Source: Oikopleura dioica (taxonomy: Eukaryota > Chordata > Appendicularia > Copelata > Oikopleuridae). From it: 64,000 bases of DNA. The notes under the pieces were generated by a model. The model ran no database searches. It worked only from the letters and a program-made list of their open reading frames with translations, and was not told the origin of the DNA. Location: NCBI GenBank assembly GCA_907165135.1, contig OU015568.1:752501-816500 (forward strand). Direction: 5' to 3'. Shown here piece by piece: positions 37,301 to 47,855 of this stretch; positions within the stretch are counted from its first letter, which is position 1, and each line of letters begins with the position of its first letter. Position numbers and translations under genes: made by a program.

Positions 37301-40300
37301 GACTTTTCGCCAAAAATTGACGAATTTGCCTGAATTTTGGCGATAATATTGTTTTTTCTTGGTCAAAAAGTCCTCTTATAAAGATTTTGAAGCAAGTTTA
37401 ACCAGAGGACGCATTAAGAACCAAAAATATGGTGTTTTTAAAAATTTCCATTTTTCAAAGGAAAGAGCTGACGGGGGGTCCTTAACCCTTCAAAAACCAT
37501 CTTTTGAGTGCTTTGAGTGGTTAAGTTTGTCCATATGATTATGGCTCCCTATTAAATTGAGTAAATAGTTAGACTAATTTCTAGCTTCTAACTTGTTCTA
37601 GAGCGTGAGCTCCGATAACAGCTCATATTTTTATTCTGCGTTTTGAGTCGACCGCGGCCAATTTCATCCAAATTGTTTTCCCACTTGCGGCGGCGATCAT
37701 TGTATTTTTCTACTCGGGAAACTTGAGAAGAACCACCCCTAATCTAATAAACCGCGTATCAGTAGATACAGCATGCGCGCTACGGCTCTAGTTGATGGAG
37801 TGAGCAAGAGTTGTTTAGGCGCCTTATCGCGGTGAGTATTATTTTATGCTCGCGAGCTGTCAAAGACAGCGGCGGATCAACGCACACCAGCACAGGTGGA
37901 TGATATTTTTCCTGGAGCTTCGATAACTTTATGAAATAAGGGCTACTGGAAAGAAAACCTGAATGGAGCATTCATTCACTAGCGATAATGAAAATCGTTC
38001 TCAGAATTGAATCAGGGTCCTTTTGCCTGAAAATGAGGTTTCATGAAAAACTGAGTAGATAACCTGACTCAGGGCAAATTACAACTTAAATCTCCTTTTT
38101 TAATTAAGGGAAGCCGCTCCGCGGCTTCGTTTCTTAAAAAGCCGCGTAGCGGCTTTTCGCTTAAGATCTTTTAGACCCTGACTAAGGTTCTCAACATAGG
38201 ATTTTTCGTGAAAGCTCATTTTTGTGCGAAAAAAATGAGACAGGAAATGACCTCTTATCGCCATCGAAAAAATGTAGCAAATTGGCTGAGCCACTTATGC
38301 GTTACTTTATAAATATATTTCTCTCTCCTTTTAAAAAATATTCGTGCCAAGGAAATACGCTGCGGAAATTCTAACTGAGCATGTTCCGGAATTCCGTCCG
38401 GCCCTCGTGTTACCGCAGCCCAGAAAATGCCCCGTCGCCCGTGTTCTAACATAAATTGACTTTTGCTTACGTTATTCTGAATTTCGTTAACTGGCTGACT
38501 CTTCCGCAACGAAACATAATTACGTTTTGTTTTCGAGGTGGAGGATCGATCATGTTCTTTAAATAATTAAGGCGTTCGGAAAAATCAACCGGAAATTGAG
38601 TTTTTGACCATTTTGAGGATGGTCAAAAACCGTTTATTTTCTGAAGTAAGCCTAAAATTTCAATCATTTGAAAATTCAGAACAAAAAAGGCGCCGCGCTC
38701 AAAGCTTTTTCTAAACAGAAAAAGGCATATTCAGCTGTCAGGCTCGATTCCATCACGGATGCAATTGGCACCGCCCGTCAAAAATCGAATTTGGGCACGA
38801 TTGGGCACTTTGTACCGAGCGCGCTGATTTCTGACTTCTTGGATAATGCCACGCTCGAATAAATGACGTGATTTTTTCGCGCCGTTGAATTGGCTTTTCA
38901 TTTTTTTTTATTTGGATTTTGACTCGATAAAGGTCAATTAAAAAAATCCTTCCCGTGCATTTTCGGAGAGTCAGAAGCTTCTTATCAGCATCTTTTTTAT
39001 CTTATTTAATCTGTCGAAAATCCATAAGAGCCCCGATTTAATCTGGGCAGGAAAGACTCTGAAACAAACAAAACCATTCTCAACAGACAGGAGCAGCTCC
39101 TGTCCTTGAGAGCAAAAAAGATCGATAAGAGTGTTCCCTTCAAGAGTCCAATTTCCGCCTTTCGAGCCTCCGCATATTGCCATAGCAAAGATAAATCGAC
39201 TCGCAGCTTCCGTCGCACTTCCGAAAATCTTTTCATTTTTCATTAAATGAATTTCTAGCACTCCAAAATGTCGTTTCAATAAACAATACTCAAAAGAAGA
39301 ATACAAAGATCCGCAAATCTTTTTGAAAAAAAAATGTTTGATGAAGTGGGGATAACAATTAATTTCTTGTTTGAATGGAGGATAAGAATTAAGGGGACGA
39401 AGATCAATAATGTATCAATGCGACTTTGAGTCAGTAGGGCGCTTTTGATATGAATAAATTTAAAGTAGTTTCATTTATTAAAATAACAAAGCGAATCTGG
39501 CAAAAGATCAACCAAGATTATCTTTTTCAATGTAAAAATCTTCTGTCTCCTTAAAATAAGGGGTCCCCATTTCAACGAAAATCTTAATTTTAAAAGATTT
39601 TAAATTCCTCGAAAATTGCCGATTTAACGGATTTTCTAGCCAAAAGCCTTTTCCTAGCAATATTTCAGACGATCCGTTAAGATGGTGCCAACCTTAAAGG
39701 ATATTTAACTCGTTAATTAAAAATCTATTGAAGTTATTATTTTGTTAAGATGGAGAATCCCTTAGTTGATAGAGAAGCATGAAGAGGCAATTTTTGGTCA
39801 ATTTCGCTCGAAAAGGTTAATAAATTTGGATTATTGAAATGAGAATTTTTGTCTCTTGGAAAACTCCATTTTTCATTCATTTTAATTTTCCAAATCAAAT
39901 TCCCTGTTTTTAAACAAACGAAGTGAACAAGAATAAAAATGCTTGTCAACCGGAAATTCTAAATCGATCCGGAGCAAGGTGAAAAAGCAAAGTATTGCCG
40001 ATTATAAAAATACAAAATAGTTTTCGTTGTATCACTTTGTTTTGGGACAATAGCCCCTTTTTGTAAAAAATAAAGCCTGGGGATTATTGGGAGATCACAA
40101 AGAGAGAGACGCGGGGAAAGAAACGTATTTATAGCGAAAAGTAATTATAAATTGTTAATTGGGGTGAAAATATTGTTATTCAATTCTAATTTGGGAAAAT
40201 TGCTTTGTTATGAAATCTATCAAGACTAACCTTTTTTGCAAAAAAACGGTCTATTTTTCCCCATTTTGGCGAAAAAAATACCAAAAAATCAGTGAAAAAA

Positions 40301-42328
40301 TGTTTTTCTATTAAGAAAATGACCTTTTTCGTGTCACTCTCTTATTTAACCCATTTTAGCTGAAGAAAAAAAATCTTAAAAGTCTATTTTTTCAACGAAA
40401 TGGTCGTTTTGTGCCACTTTCTTATCTTAACCTATTTTCGTCGACCCTTAGAAAATCATTCTTTATCAACCCTTTTTTTTTCTCAAAATAAGAGAAATCC
40501 TCAAATCCTCAAAGACAACAAACATATCGCCCCTTGAGCCGCTGGACAGTATCACTCGCCCAGAAACCCAAATATCCCCTTTTGTGTGCCCAGATATCGC
40601 TTGGCTCTAAAAGCGCCGGCGGCAAAGTCCCCAGACGCGCCGCAATAGTAAGACAGTAAGAAGCGCTAATCGCCTTTTGACCTTGTGCGACAGAAAAAAG
40701 GGACGAAAATAGCGGCCATTGATTTCCATTATCCCTGTTTATATTGGCGCTCTTCCTGTAAAAAGAAGAAATTCCAGTAGAAAAGAAGAAAAGAATTTCT
40801 AAAATTGGGAAGCTTACAGTTGTGTCGAAAATGCATTCTTTCTTTCTTCCACAAAGTGACTCGCGGTCGAGGGATTTCTTCAGCAGGACTTGCCCTGAGG
40901 CGAGAACTTCTACCAAGTCGGAATTCTTCTGCAATTGGAAAATCCTGAAGACAAAAAATATTAATTCAAGTTTTGACGAATAAAAGTTGAAAAAATACGA
41001 GAATTTTGACCAAAATTTTGGTCAAGTTTTAGGCCAAAATTTTAAGAAATGACCGGGTGGCGGGCGCCCAGGTTCACAATCGGTTGGTTCACAATTTTGT
41101 GAACCCGGTTCACAATTTTGTGAACCTGGTTCACAATTTCGGTCAAAAAAGTGACTCAAACTGACTAAAGGCGCGGCTGTAGAGAAAGTTTATAACGTCA
41201 AAAATGAGTTTCTCTTTGAAATCAGGCGCGGAGCGCATACAGACCCCTGATTTTATACTTTTAAAAATTTTGCGAACCGGGTTCACACAGATTGTGAACC
41301 GGGTTCACAAAATTGTGAACCGGGTTCACAATTGTGAACCTGGGCGCCCTACACCCAAATGACCCGAAAAAGAAACCATAAATCTGAAATTTCTTATGTT
41401 GCTCTTATATTTATTGATACGACATTTTCGATGGTAAATAAAAAGCTTCAGTATGAAAAGTAAACTCAACTATGTACAGTCGTTAACTCGCTCAAAACCA
41501 CTAAAAAATGCTCAAGGGAAAAAGTGTTGCTAGAAATTATTCAAACAAATGTCGACTTCCTCCACGTGTGAACCTCTCTTCTCAAAAACGGGTTGAAGCC
41601 GTGTTTCATCCCTTCTTTTCAAGAACAGTTCATATTCAAAACTCACTAGAACAAGTAAATGGGCGTAAGACGCTTTTTAGAACCTTTATTCTGTCAAATT
41701 CTATTAAAATGCATTTCTGCGAAAGTAGACAAGCGGGCTTATCGCTTTCTTGAATGTAATGGAAAACGAGGCCGGGCTTGAAATTTGAATTTATCAACAG
41801 CTCCAGCCTCGTGTTTCTGGCGCTGGGTGTTGTTTGGAAAAAACAGCTACCCGGAAAAATGATAAAATACAACTCAGCTGGGACGGGGCGCTTTTTAGAC
41901 ACTTTTTTCTAAACAAAAATCTCGGAAAAAAAATTCCAAAAGAGAAATTAACCCATCGACGCACAGATGACCAAATTTTTGTCTTTTCGCGAAAAAAATG
42001 CTAAAATTTTATTGACAATAAGAAGCTTGAAAATTTTAATTTTTTTTTTCGCGAAAAGATCAAAATTTTGTCCTCTGTGCGTCGATGGGTTAATTCCTCT
42101 TTTGCTTGAAAGACAAAGAAGACGCTGATTATCAATATTTTTTTGTAAAAAAATTATTTTTTTTTAAGTAAGCTCTAGAATTAGATACCTTTTTATGTCA
42201 GTCCTATCAAATGTGAGTGAGTTGAGGTTGAAAAGCTGCTCTCCAGATCTGAGTCCTTCCGGAACCGAAATTTTCTTCGTCTTCGAGGCGGCCAGAATGC
42301 TCCACGCCAAAACTGATAACCATAATAC
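22313..42328 (-). CDS. Protocadherin-like cell adhesion receptor, six cadherin repeats
   Basis: Exons on the minus strand: 42189-42328 (signal-like LWLSVLAWSILAAS, start of EC1), 40818-40944, 35777 to about 36036, 35093-35445, 33042-33181, about 29780-29890, 29507-29659, 27265-27538, 25180-25338, 23423-23557, 22811-23200, 22547-22672, 22313-22462. Calcium-site motifs recur: DVNDNSP, DSNDNSPKFD, DLNDHAP, DKNDNSP, NVNDNRP, with SLDRE, LDREL, IDRET, FDREI and LDYET. The membrane helix (AAIIGAVAAVAGIFILIVVF) lies in the 22811-23200 exon, followed by a Ser-rich tail. Exon 11 may read on to a stop at 22781 or splice at GTGAGT to two more tail exons in frame. The start exon is not identified, the 40818/36036 junction does not fit frame directly, and the 29.8-kb exon has a one-base discontinuity. 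Expected role: homophilic adhesion at the cell surface. Confidence 0.85.
24072..24229. repeat. ATAAGGGTGTCAC inverted-repeat element
   Basis: Ends AATAAGGGTGTCACCATCTT and (other strand) AATAAGGGTGTCACTATCTT form inverted repeats within a protocadherin intron; a further internal copy lies near 24118. Related pairs occur near 27624-27720, 28349-28480, 29102-29255 and 44496-44541, and a single end near 31100. Confidence 0.6.
25065..25185. repeat. Interstitial CCCTAA/TTAGGG telomeric repeats
   Basis: Several perfect CCCTAA units run from about 25076 to 25119 and again from about 25155 to 25173, separated by a degenerate spacer. The array abuts the 3' edge of a protocadherin exon, so on the minus strand the intron begins GTTAGAGTTAGGG. 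Confidence 0.8.
26186..26382. repeat. CCTGAGTCAGG palindromic repeat, copy 3
   Basis: Outer arms are CCTTAGTCAGGTTCTGAAAA and ACCTGACTCAGGTTTTCATA. The interior has three GCCGC-type hairpins (GCCGCGAAGCGGC, GCCGCTTCGCGGC, GCCGCTACGCGGC). A related cluster of AAGCCGCAAGCGGCTT motifs follows at 26822-27120. Confidence 0.6.
29995..30090. repeat. CCTGAGTCAGG palindromic repeat, copy 4
   Basis: A minimal copy: CCTGTGTTGAAAACCTGAGT at the left and CTGACACAGGTTTTCAACAC near the right end. It lies in a protocadherin intron. Confidence 0.65.
30786..31015. repeat. CCTGAGTCAGG palindromic repeat, copy 5
   Basis: The inner arm CCTGAGTCAGG (30795) pairs with a degenerate CCTAAGGTTTTCAACACAGG at the right. 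Several GCCGC...GCGGC hairpins lie inside, including AAGCCGCGTAGCGGCTTTTT near 30828. Confidence 0.6.
32718..32864. repeat. CCTGAGTCAGG palindromic repeat, copy 6
   Basis: Left arm CCTGTGTTGAAAACCTGAGT continues into CAGGGTCCTGAAAAG; the right arm is its complement with small changes. Core GCCGCAGCGCGGC and GCCGCAAAGCGGC motifs are present. Confidence 0.65.
34477..34870. mobile_element. hAT-like MITE with TAGTAAT-rich interior
   Basis: An exact 8-bp duplication GTTTAGAC (34469-34476 and 34871-34878) flanks ends CAGAGTTAGAAATGTAGTA and (other strand) CAGGTTGGAAATGTAGTAAC. The interior is dominated by GTAGTAATGTAGTA-type repeats in both orientations, so it can fold on itself. An 8-bp duplication and CAGRGTT ends fit the hAT superfamily. 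Confidence 0.75.
34901..35049. repeat. CCTGAGTCAGG palindromic repeat, copy 7
   Basis: AACCTGAGTTGGAAACCTGA at the left pairs with CTGAGTCAGGTTTTCTACAC at the right. It lies just beyond the hAT-like element and just downstream of the protocadherin exon at 35093-35445. Confidence 0.55.
37149..37481. mobile_element. TTAA-flanked MITE, 333 bp
   Basis: Inverted repeats GGACCCCGTCAGCT and GGACCCCCCGTCAGCT are bounded by TTAA 37145-37148 and 37482-37485. It differs from the GGGGGTAG family in its termini but shares the TTAA target. Confidence 0.7.
38049..38200. repeat. CCTGAGTCAGG palindromic repeat, copy 8
   Basis: A degenerate copy with AACCTGACTCAGGG at the left, CCCTGACTAAGGTTCTCAAC at the right, and AAGCCGCTCCGCGGCTT plus AAGCCGCGTAGCGGCTT hairpins between. 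Confidence 0.55.
41062..41349. repeat. Foldback element built of GTGAACC/GGTTCAC units
   Basis: The ends GGGCGCCCAGGTTCACAAT are perfect inverted repeats. Inside both arms GGTTCACAATTTTGTGAACC, itself a palindrome, is repeated several times around a unique centre (about 41155-41265). No coding capacity. Confidence 0.65.
41952..42089. mobile_element. TTAA-flanked MITE, 138 bp
   Basis: Inverted repeats CCCATCGACGCACAGA lie at both ends, bounded by TTAA 41948-41951 and 42090-42093. CCC directly after TTAA is typical of piggyBac termini. The centre has further TTTTCGCGAAAA complementarity. Confidence 0.75.
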
Positions 42329-43217
42329 CTACAACAAAAGTAAAGAATCGGTTTTAAATTCATGTCATTATTTTGAAAAATAAAACGAAATTGTAAAAAT
42401 GTATAGACAACTCGGCTTTGTAAAACGTTAATAAATTAATTCGTAAATTTTTAAGAAAATGCATATGATATTTGACTCAAATAAAATAATCTTTAATATT
42501 TATTGTTATTTAAATAAGAACAAAGCAAAGCAAAAAAGCATGTTGAAAAGAAAAGAAACAAATTAGGGATGATTTATATTTGCTGGAAGGTCAAATTAAC
42601 AGAAGGTGAGCCCAGAGGGGTCGTCCGTCATTTTGAGAACTACAGTGAGAAATCTAATCCTTCGTCAAAATTCTTAATTTTGATTGATAATGCCGAGAAA
42701 AATCTGAATTTCAGGAAATTCTGAAAAAATCACCGAAAAAACCCTCAAAATTTTGAAATTTTCGGCTAAAATTTTCCCTAAATTTTCGTTTTCAAAAGAA
42801 ATGCTAGGATAAAAGATGAGATTAAATTAATTTTTTGTAAAAAAGAACCTGGTTGAATATTTTTGTTATCATTAAGACGCTTCTTCGTTTTTTTCTTCTT
42901 ATAAAATCTCTTTTTTTTACAAAAATTCTTCTTCGATAATCTCTATAAATAAAAAAAACCAACTACAGGAAGTACAACTGTAGTCACAAAGTACAAGTTC
43001 TTTCTTTGATTATATAAAATTATTATTCGTCCGGTGGAAGATCCGACGCGACGGGCTCGGCGCGCGCGCATTTTCAGCGCGGCTCTCCAGCGCCTCCGAA
43101 GCGTACTTTTTCTCAAAATTTTTTTCAAGAAGCGCCATCTTGTGGAGCGCCAAGCGCATTCTGACAAGGTGGGTACATACTATTAATGGCAATTACGCAT
43201 GCTAATTGAATTAAATA

Positions 43218-43626
43218 CCGTGGTTTTCCATCTTAAGAGCGCCCAACTTAAGAGCGTTTTTGCCAATATTTTCCATATTCTGTCATCTGAAAAAATCCCA
43301 ACTTTAGAGCGTTTTTTGAAATTTTTAATTAATAATTAGAATATCGTTTATTTCAACCTGTAAAATCATTGAAAAAAATTGTTTTCTACGCTTTTTTTCA
43401 GGTGAAATCATAGCCTCTGATTCAAAGATCGTAATTTTTTTTATCATAAATAGGTAAAAATGACCTCAGATGCATTTTTAGAGTTTTGGAAAAAATTCAT
43501 TTTATGCATTTTTATTCATCATTTTTTTCCCACTGTCATCCTAGTTTGATCGTAAATTTTCCAACTTAAGAGCGTTTTGGTCTACCCTTGTCATCTGAAA
43601 AACGCTCTAAAGATGGAAAACGACGG
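43218..43626. mobile_element. TA-flanked MITE, 409 bp
   Basis: Terminal inverted repeats CCGTSGTTTTCCATCTTWAG, then AGCG, lie between TA 43216-43217 and 43627-43628. AACTTAAGAGCG motifs recur internally. No transposase; Tc1/mariner-like by its target site. Confidence 0.7.
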
Positions 43627-43687
43627 TACATAATTTTCAAAAGAAAAGATAAGAAAATTTAAGAAAACCAAAAATCCTGTCAAAAAA

Positions 43688-43850
43688 CCTGTGTAAAAAA
43701 CCTGATTAGAAAACCTGAGTCAGGGTCGAAAACGATAAAAAATTAAGTGTTATTTCTCAAAAGCCGCTCCGCGGCTTCGTTTTGGAAAAAGCCGCAATGC
43801 GGCTTTTTATTCAAGCTTTTTAGGAACCTGACTCAGGTTATAAACACAGT
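43688..43850. repeat. CCTGAGTCAGG palindromic repeat, copy 9
   Basis: CCTGTGTAAAAAACCTG and AACCTGAGTCAGGGTC at the left pair with ACCTGACTCAGGTTATAAAC at the right; the core is AAGCCGCTCCGCGGCTT and AAGCCGCAATGCGGCTT. Confidence 0.65.
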
Positions 43851-45859
43851 TTTTCAACTCAGAAAAGGACCAAATTTAACTTGAAAAAGTTTTTAGCGTC
43901 TTAAATGTTCGGCTCAAGTGAGCGCGTTCTGAAAAAGCGAAGAAAGCGATCATTTAGCCCTTTGGCTTTTGATGTTCATAAGAGGACAGGGGCTCTTAGT
44001 CCTCGCTGATCCGGAGCCCCGTGTGTCGACCATGGGAACTGATCATCGCTAGAGTAGACACGTGAAAGTGCTCCCCAGGCTCTCCAGGAGTACTCGTTTA
44101 GCCGCGCTTTTTCGTTTTCTTTGATCATTTTTTGAAAATAATCTTATTCTCGAATATTTGATTCCAGAATAACCCGAATTCTTTTTCAAAGAATATCTGT
44201 TCATTACTTGTCAGATTGAGCTTTATTTAGTTTCTCATGAGTTGGATCAAAAGCGGGAGAGTAAGTAAGTTGAGCGGCGTACCTGAGTGGTGGTGTTTAG
44301 ACAATGTCAAAAGCGCGAAATTAAATCACATTCGAATCACCTCCCACCGCAAAGGGATGGAAACTAAGTGTTCAAAATCGAAAATGGAGATTAAATCAGG
44401 AGAAATGTTTCTTTTCAGGCGGAATCTTCAAATCATTCGACTATAAAATTTCACGCTAGGAAAAAACGTGACATACAAAATAAATCATATCATAGAGACA
44501 CCCTTATTTTCAAGCCAAAAGAAAATGAAATAAGGGTGTCGAGAGCTTATTCGATAACAGGGCTCGACAATCTGTGTACAAAACCTGAGTAGGTTACAAA
44601 TAGAAGGCTTTCTAGCCCACTTACCAAATAAGATCGTGACACCCTTATTTTATTCTTCTTTTGACTACAAAATAAAGGTGATACTATGATATGATTATTT
44701 CTAGAAATGACAAATTTTGAGCGGCTGAGTTCGGTTTTAACAGTGTATTTCCGACTCCTGACTCAGGTTTTTAACAGAGCTTTCCGAGCCAAAATTATTG
44801 CAGCGAAATGAGCTTGAAGATTTTGCTAAGCGATACCTCCTCCCCTTGAAACCATAAATATGCAAAAAATACTATCAGTCGACCTCGATATGCATCATTT
44901 GGTTACTGTTTCTTTCGCTGCCTAACGACATGTTATCTTATGGAACTTATTGAATATTCATTTTTTCAAGACGCGTGCATAAAATCATGATTTCCAGAAT
45001 CAAAAAAGGCTAAGTAAAGTTTTTTATTGAAAACATTCTGTTTTACCGCCTTTTTCCGCGCCGGGTACAATTTGATGATGTCCTCTAAAGTGGAGCCTGC
45101 TGCATTGACGGGCTTTCATGTAATTTGGACAGTTACCTGGATCAAATAGTCGATCGTGTCAGTGTCATGCGACCCCGATATCGTGACCGAGCGGTGCTCT
45201 CTTATGCAAATTAACAGTTAAGGGTGTATTACAGCATCGCTCATGTTTTTTGACTTTTATTGATGCACAATTCTCAACCCTTTTTTCATCATGATTTTCT
45301 TCAAAAATTTAAGGGAGTCACTATGATAAAAAAATTTAAAAGAAGTCGTTTTTGTCGGCCGCATTCCTTTTATTATGTATTAAAGAGCATTGGATTTATT
45401 TATAAAATTAATGATGATTTAAAAACTAAGAGGCTCCAACTTGATTGTTGTTATCATTTGCAATTAGAAATTCGATGCGACTCCTCCACCCGACTAAGTG
45501 GATTTACACCTAACTGATCCATCAAATTTACCGCATTCACCGATCCTAAAAATCTCCAGTTCTCAAATTCAGAATTCAATGGTCCCCAAAAGCAAAAACA
45601 TACAAAAAACAGGAAATGAACCGGAAGTTATTGAGCTCCAGTTCGCCAGTTTTGCCCAATTTGCTGGATCTCGATCTTCCTTATTTTTCTTCGTAATGAT
45701 TTATTATGTCTACTTTTTAAAGAGGCGACGCCCTTAATTTCAAAGTTTACAAGTTTTGGCGAAATTTGCTAATTGGGGAAGAAAATTTGATTCGAAAGCC
45801 AGTTAGAAAAAGTTCGAAAAAATTGCTTCTAGCGGCGGATTTTCGAGAAAAGCTGGGTT
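43851..45859. other. 2-kb intergenic stretch
   Basis: Holds copy 10 of the palindromic repeat, fragments of the ATAAGGGTGTC family (44496-44541, 44620-44690) and no supported gene. Frames near 44237 and 45260 lack splice or motif support. Confidence 0.35.
44571..44780. repeat. CCTGAGTCAGG palindromic repeat, copy 10, with nested fragment
   Basis: TCTGTGTACAAAACCTGAGT at the left and CTGACTCAGGTTTTTAACAG at the right; an ATAAGGGTGTCAC-type fragment lies inside near 44630-44690, so one family has inserted into another. Confidence 0.5.
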
Positions 45860-46116
45860 CAGGGGTCTAAATTCGCAGTGCGAATTCGCTTTTTTGCGAA
45901 GCGATGCGAAGCGAAACGAATTCGCTTTCGCTTCGCTTCGCACTGGAGAGCAGAATTCGCTTCGCTTTCGCTTCGCAAAAATTCCAAAATTTTCGCTTTA
46001 ATTTTCGCACAGCAAGCGGCTTTGTTATTCGGAAGATTCTTTATCAAAGATTTGTAGAGGGGCATCATTGATGCCGCTTTAAATTCAAGTTTTCTCCGTT
46101 TTGTCAATACGAGTCT

Positions 46117-46934
46117 AATGGTGGGTCTAACTCTTGATAAATCCAAGGAGTGACCGGTTAGCAAGCTAATTACCGGAAATCTCGTTGTCACCAGCCGTTT
46201 TTATTGTAAGTATGCTAGACTAATTTTTGAATGATAAGAATGATCTTTATGAACAGGGCTTATCTAGAATCGAAGATGACCGCCATATCTTATCTGAGGT
46301 AAGTTATCTCCTATCGAGTAGGGGTGACCATTCGGGCAAGAAATCGTCGGTTGGCCGCCCGAATACCCGGCCGAAATCAAGGGCCAAGAGTTGCGCCGTC
46401 CGAATTCCCGTCCGAGCCGAGGTGCCCGAACTGCCCAGTCGGGCAAGTGGACGAAGTGCCCGAAATGCCAGAAAATGCCCGGCCGGGCAGGCAACCAAAG
46501 TGCCTCAAACGCCCAGTTGGGCATTAATTTTCGATTTTCAAGTCAACAGAATTGGACTGGTGATGGGATTTTCGATAGATAAGGGCTAGAAAAATAAGTT
46601 TCGAGGGGCTTTTGATTCAGTTAGAGGAGCAAAAGAGCAAAAACAGTTATAAAGAATGCGAAATTTAGGAATTTTCCTCGGCGCGAGCTTGACCAACTAC
46701 CCAGAAGCGCCGAATTGCCCGAAAGTGCCCAACTTGCCCAAATGCCCGAAATGCCCGCTTTTGCCCCGCCAAATTAAAGGGGCTGAGCCGAACGAATGCC
46801 TGACCGAACACATTTTGCCCGAAAATTGACCGTTTTGCCCGACTGCCCGATGCCCAATTTGGGCAGCCCAAATGGTCACCCCTGCTGTAGTGTTTATTAC
46901 TACCTTGGAATTATCAACAGTTAGACCCACCATT
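46117..46934. mobile_element. Middle nested inverted-repeat element
   Basis: AATGGTGGGTCTAACT at 46117 is matched by AGTTAGACCCACCATT ending at 46934, with TTGATAA shared further in. It lies wholly inside the 45860-47230 element and contains the 46321-46884 element. Confidence 0.6.
46321..46884. mobile_element. Inner nested element rich in GCCCGAA units
   Basis: GGGGTGACCATTCGGGC at the left is matched by GCCCAAATGGTCACCCC at the right. The interior has many GCCCGAA/TTCGGGC and CCCGAACTGCCC-type units in both orientations around a short unique centre. No convincing duplication of the target was found. Confidence 0.6.
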
Positions 46935-47855
46935 CGGCTTATATTGACGAGCTGAAAAGTACAGTAACAGATTTTTTGTAATTATCTGCCCAAAAATAGT
47001 TTTCGAAATCATCATCGCTTTTGAGTTGCTGATTGCTAAAGATTCTTGCCAGAAAATGCGTATCAATTCAAGCGAAAAAATTTTCGCCTTTTTTTCGCAA
47101 TTTTCAATGATATTTCGCTTCGCACTTGGGCGAAGAATTCGCTTCGCTTTCGCTTCGCAAAAAATTTGAAAAAAACGTTCGCTTTCGCTTCGCTTTCGCA
47201 CTAGGATTTCGGCTGAAATTTAGACCCCTGCTGGGTTCATTATCTACGTAACTAGAAAAATATTGTGTTTATACGAGCATAAGTAACCACCGGCAGCGCC
47301 AGCAAGAAGCAGGTGAATCAGGGTTCTTAGAAAAGCAAGAGAAAATTTGGCGAAATATTTTTTACAGTTCAAGAGCTCGAGGAATTCGGCTTTCCGGAAA
47401 GACAGGTCGAGGCGCAAATTGAGCGCGAAAGACGGTCAAATTGGCTATTTGGTCAGCCATTTGTAAAATGACATTGCGAGGCTGCCAGATGGCACAGTAC
47501 TTGGAGCACGAGCGATTGAAAATAAATACTGGAATTCAAATCGACGGCGACAAATTGATAAATATTTGAGGAAAATGGAAAGGAATGAAAATCAAGTTGG
47601 TTGAGTTGGTCAGTCAAAACGCGGCGGAAACAGGGTGGATTGTGTACTGACAGACGCGGAAGTGGCCCTTGGGTTGCTGTCCATCCCCTACTGTTTTTTT
47701 GTCCGCGGCCACGTACGGACGAGGTAGAGTGCTACAGCAACAACTTTCAAACAACCACTGAGTGTTTTCGACAAACAAAAAATAATCCAACTTGGTAGCA
47801 GGGCTTTGGACCGATCATTATTCGTCGTTCATTATATTCTCTTATAGGCTATAAG

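Larger units (their letters stand above)
36037..40817. other. Large protocadherin intron without other supported genes
   Basis: This 4.8-kb interval between two cadherin exons holds the TTAA element at 37149, a palindromic repeat at 38049 and AT-rich sequence. Open frames near 38668-38862 (+) and 38971-39306 (-) have no supporting splice sites or motifs. A small missing exon for the end of EC1 may lie here or near 40.7 kb. Confidence 0.4.
45860..47230. mobile_element. Outer hAT-like element with GCGAAGCGAA-rich arms
   Basis: Inverted ends CAGGGGTCTAAATT are flanked by the repeated sequence GCTGGGTT at both sides (left 45852-45859; right copy overlaps the final G of the element). Both arms consist of runs of TTCGCTTCGCTTTCGCTTCG. 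An 8-bp duplication and CAGGGG ends fit hAT. Two further elements are nested inside it. Confidence 0.7.

Noticed and set aside
38971-39306. 111-codon minus-strand frame inside the large protocadherin intron
   Set aside because: No cadherin motif and no acceptor/donor pair in the phase needed; left unannotated.
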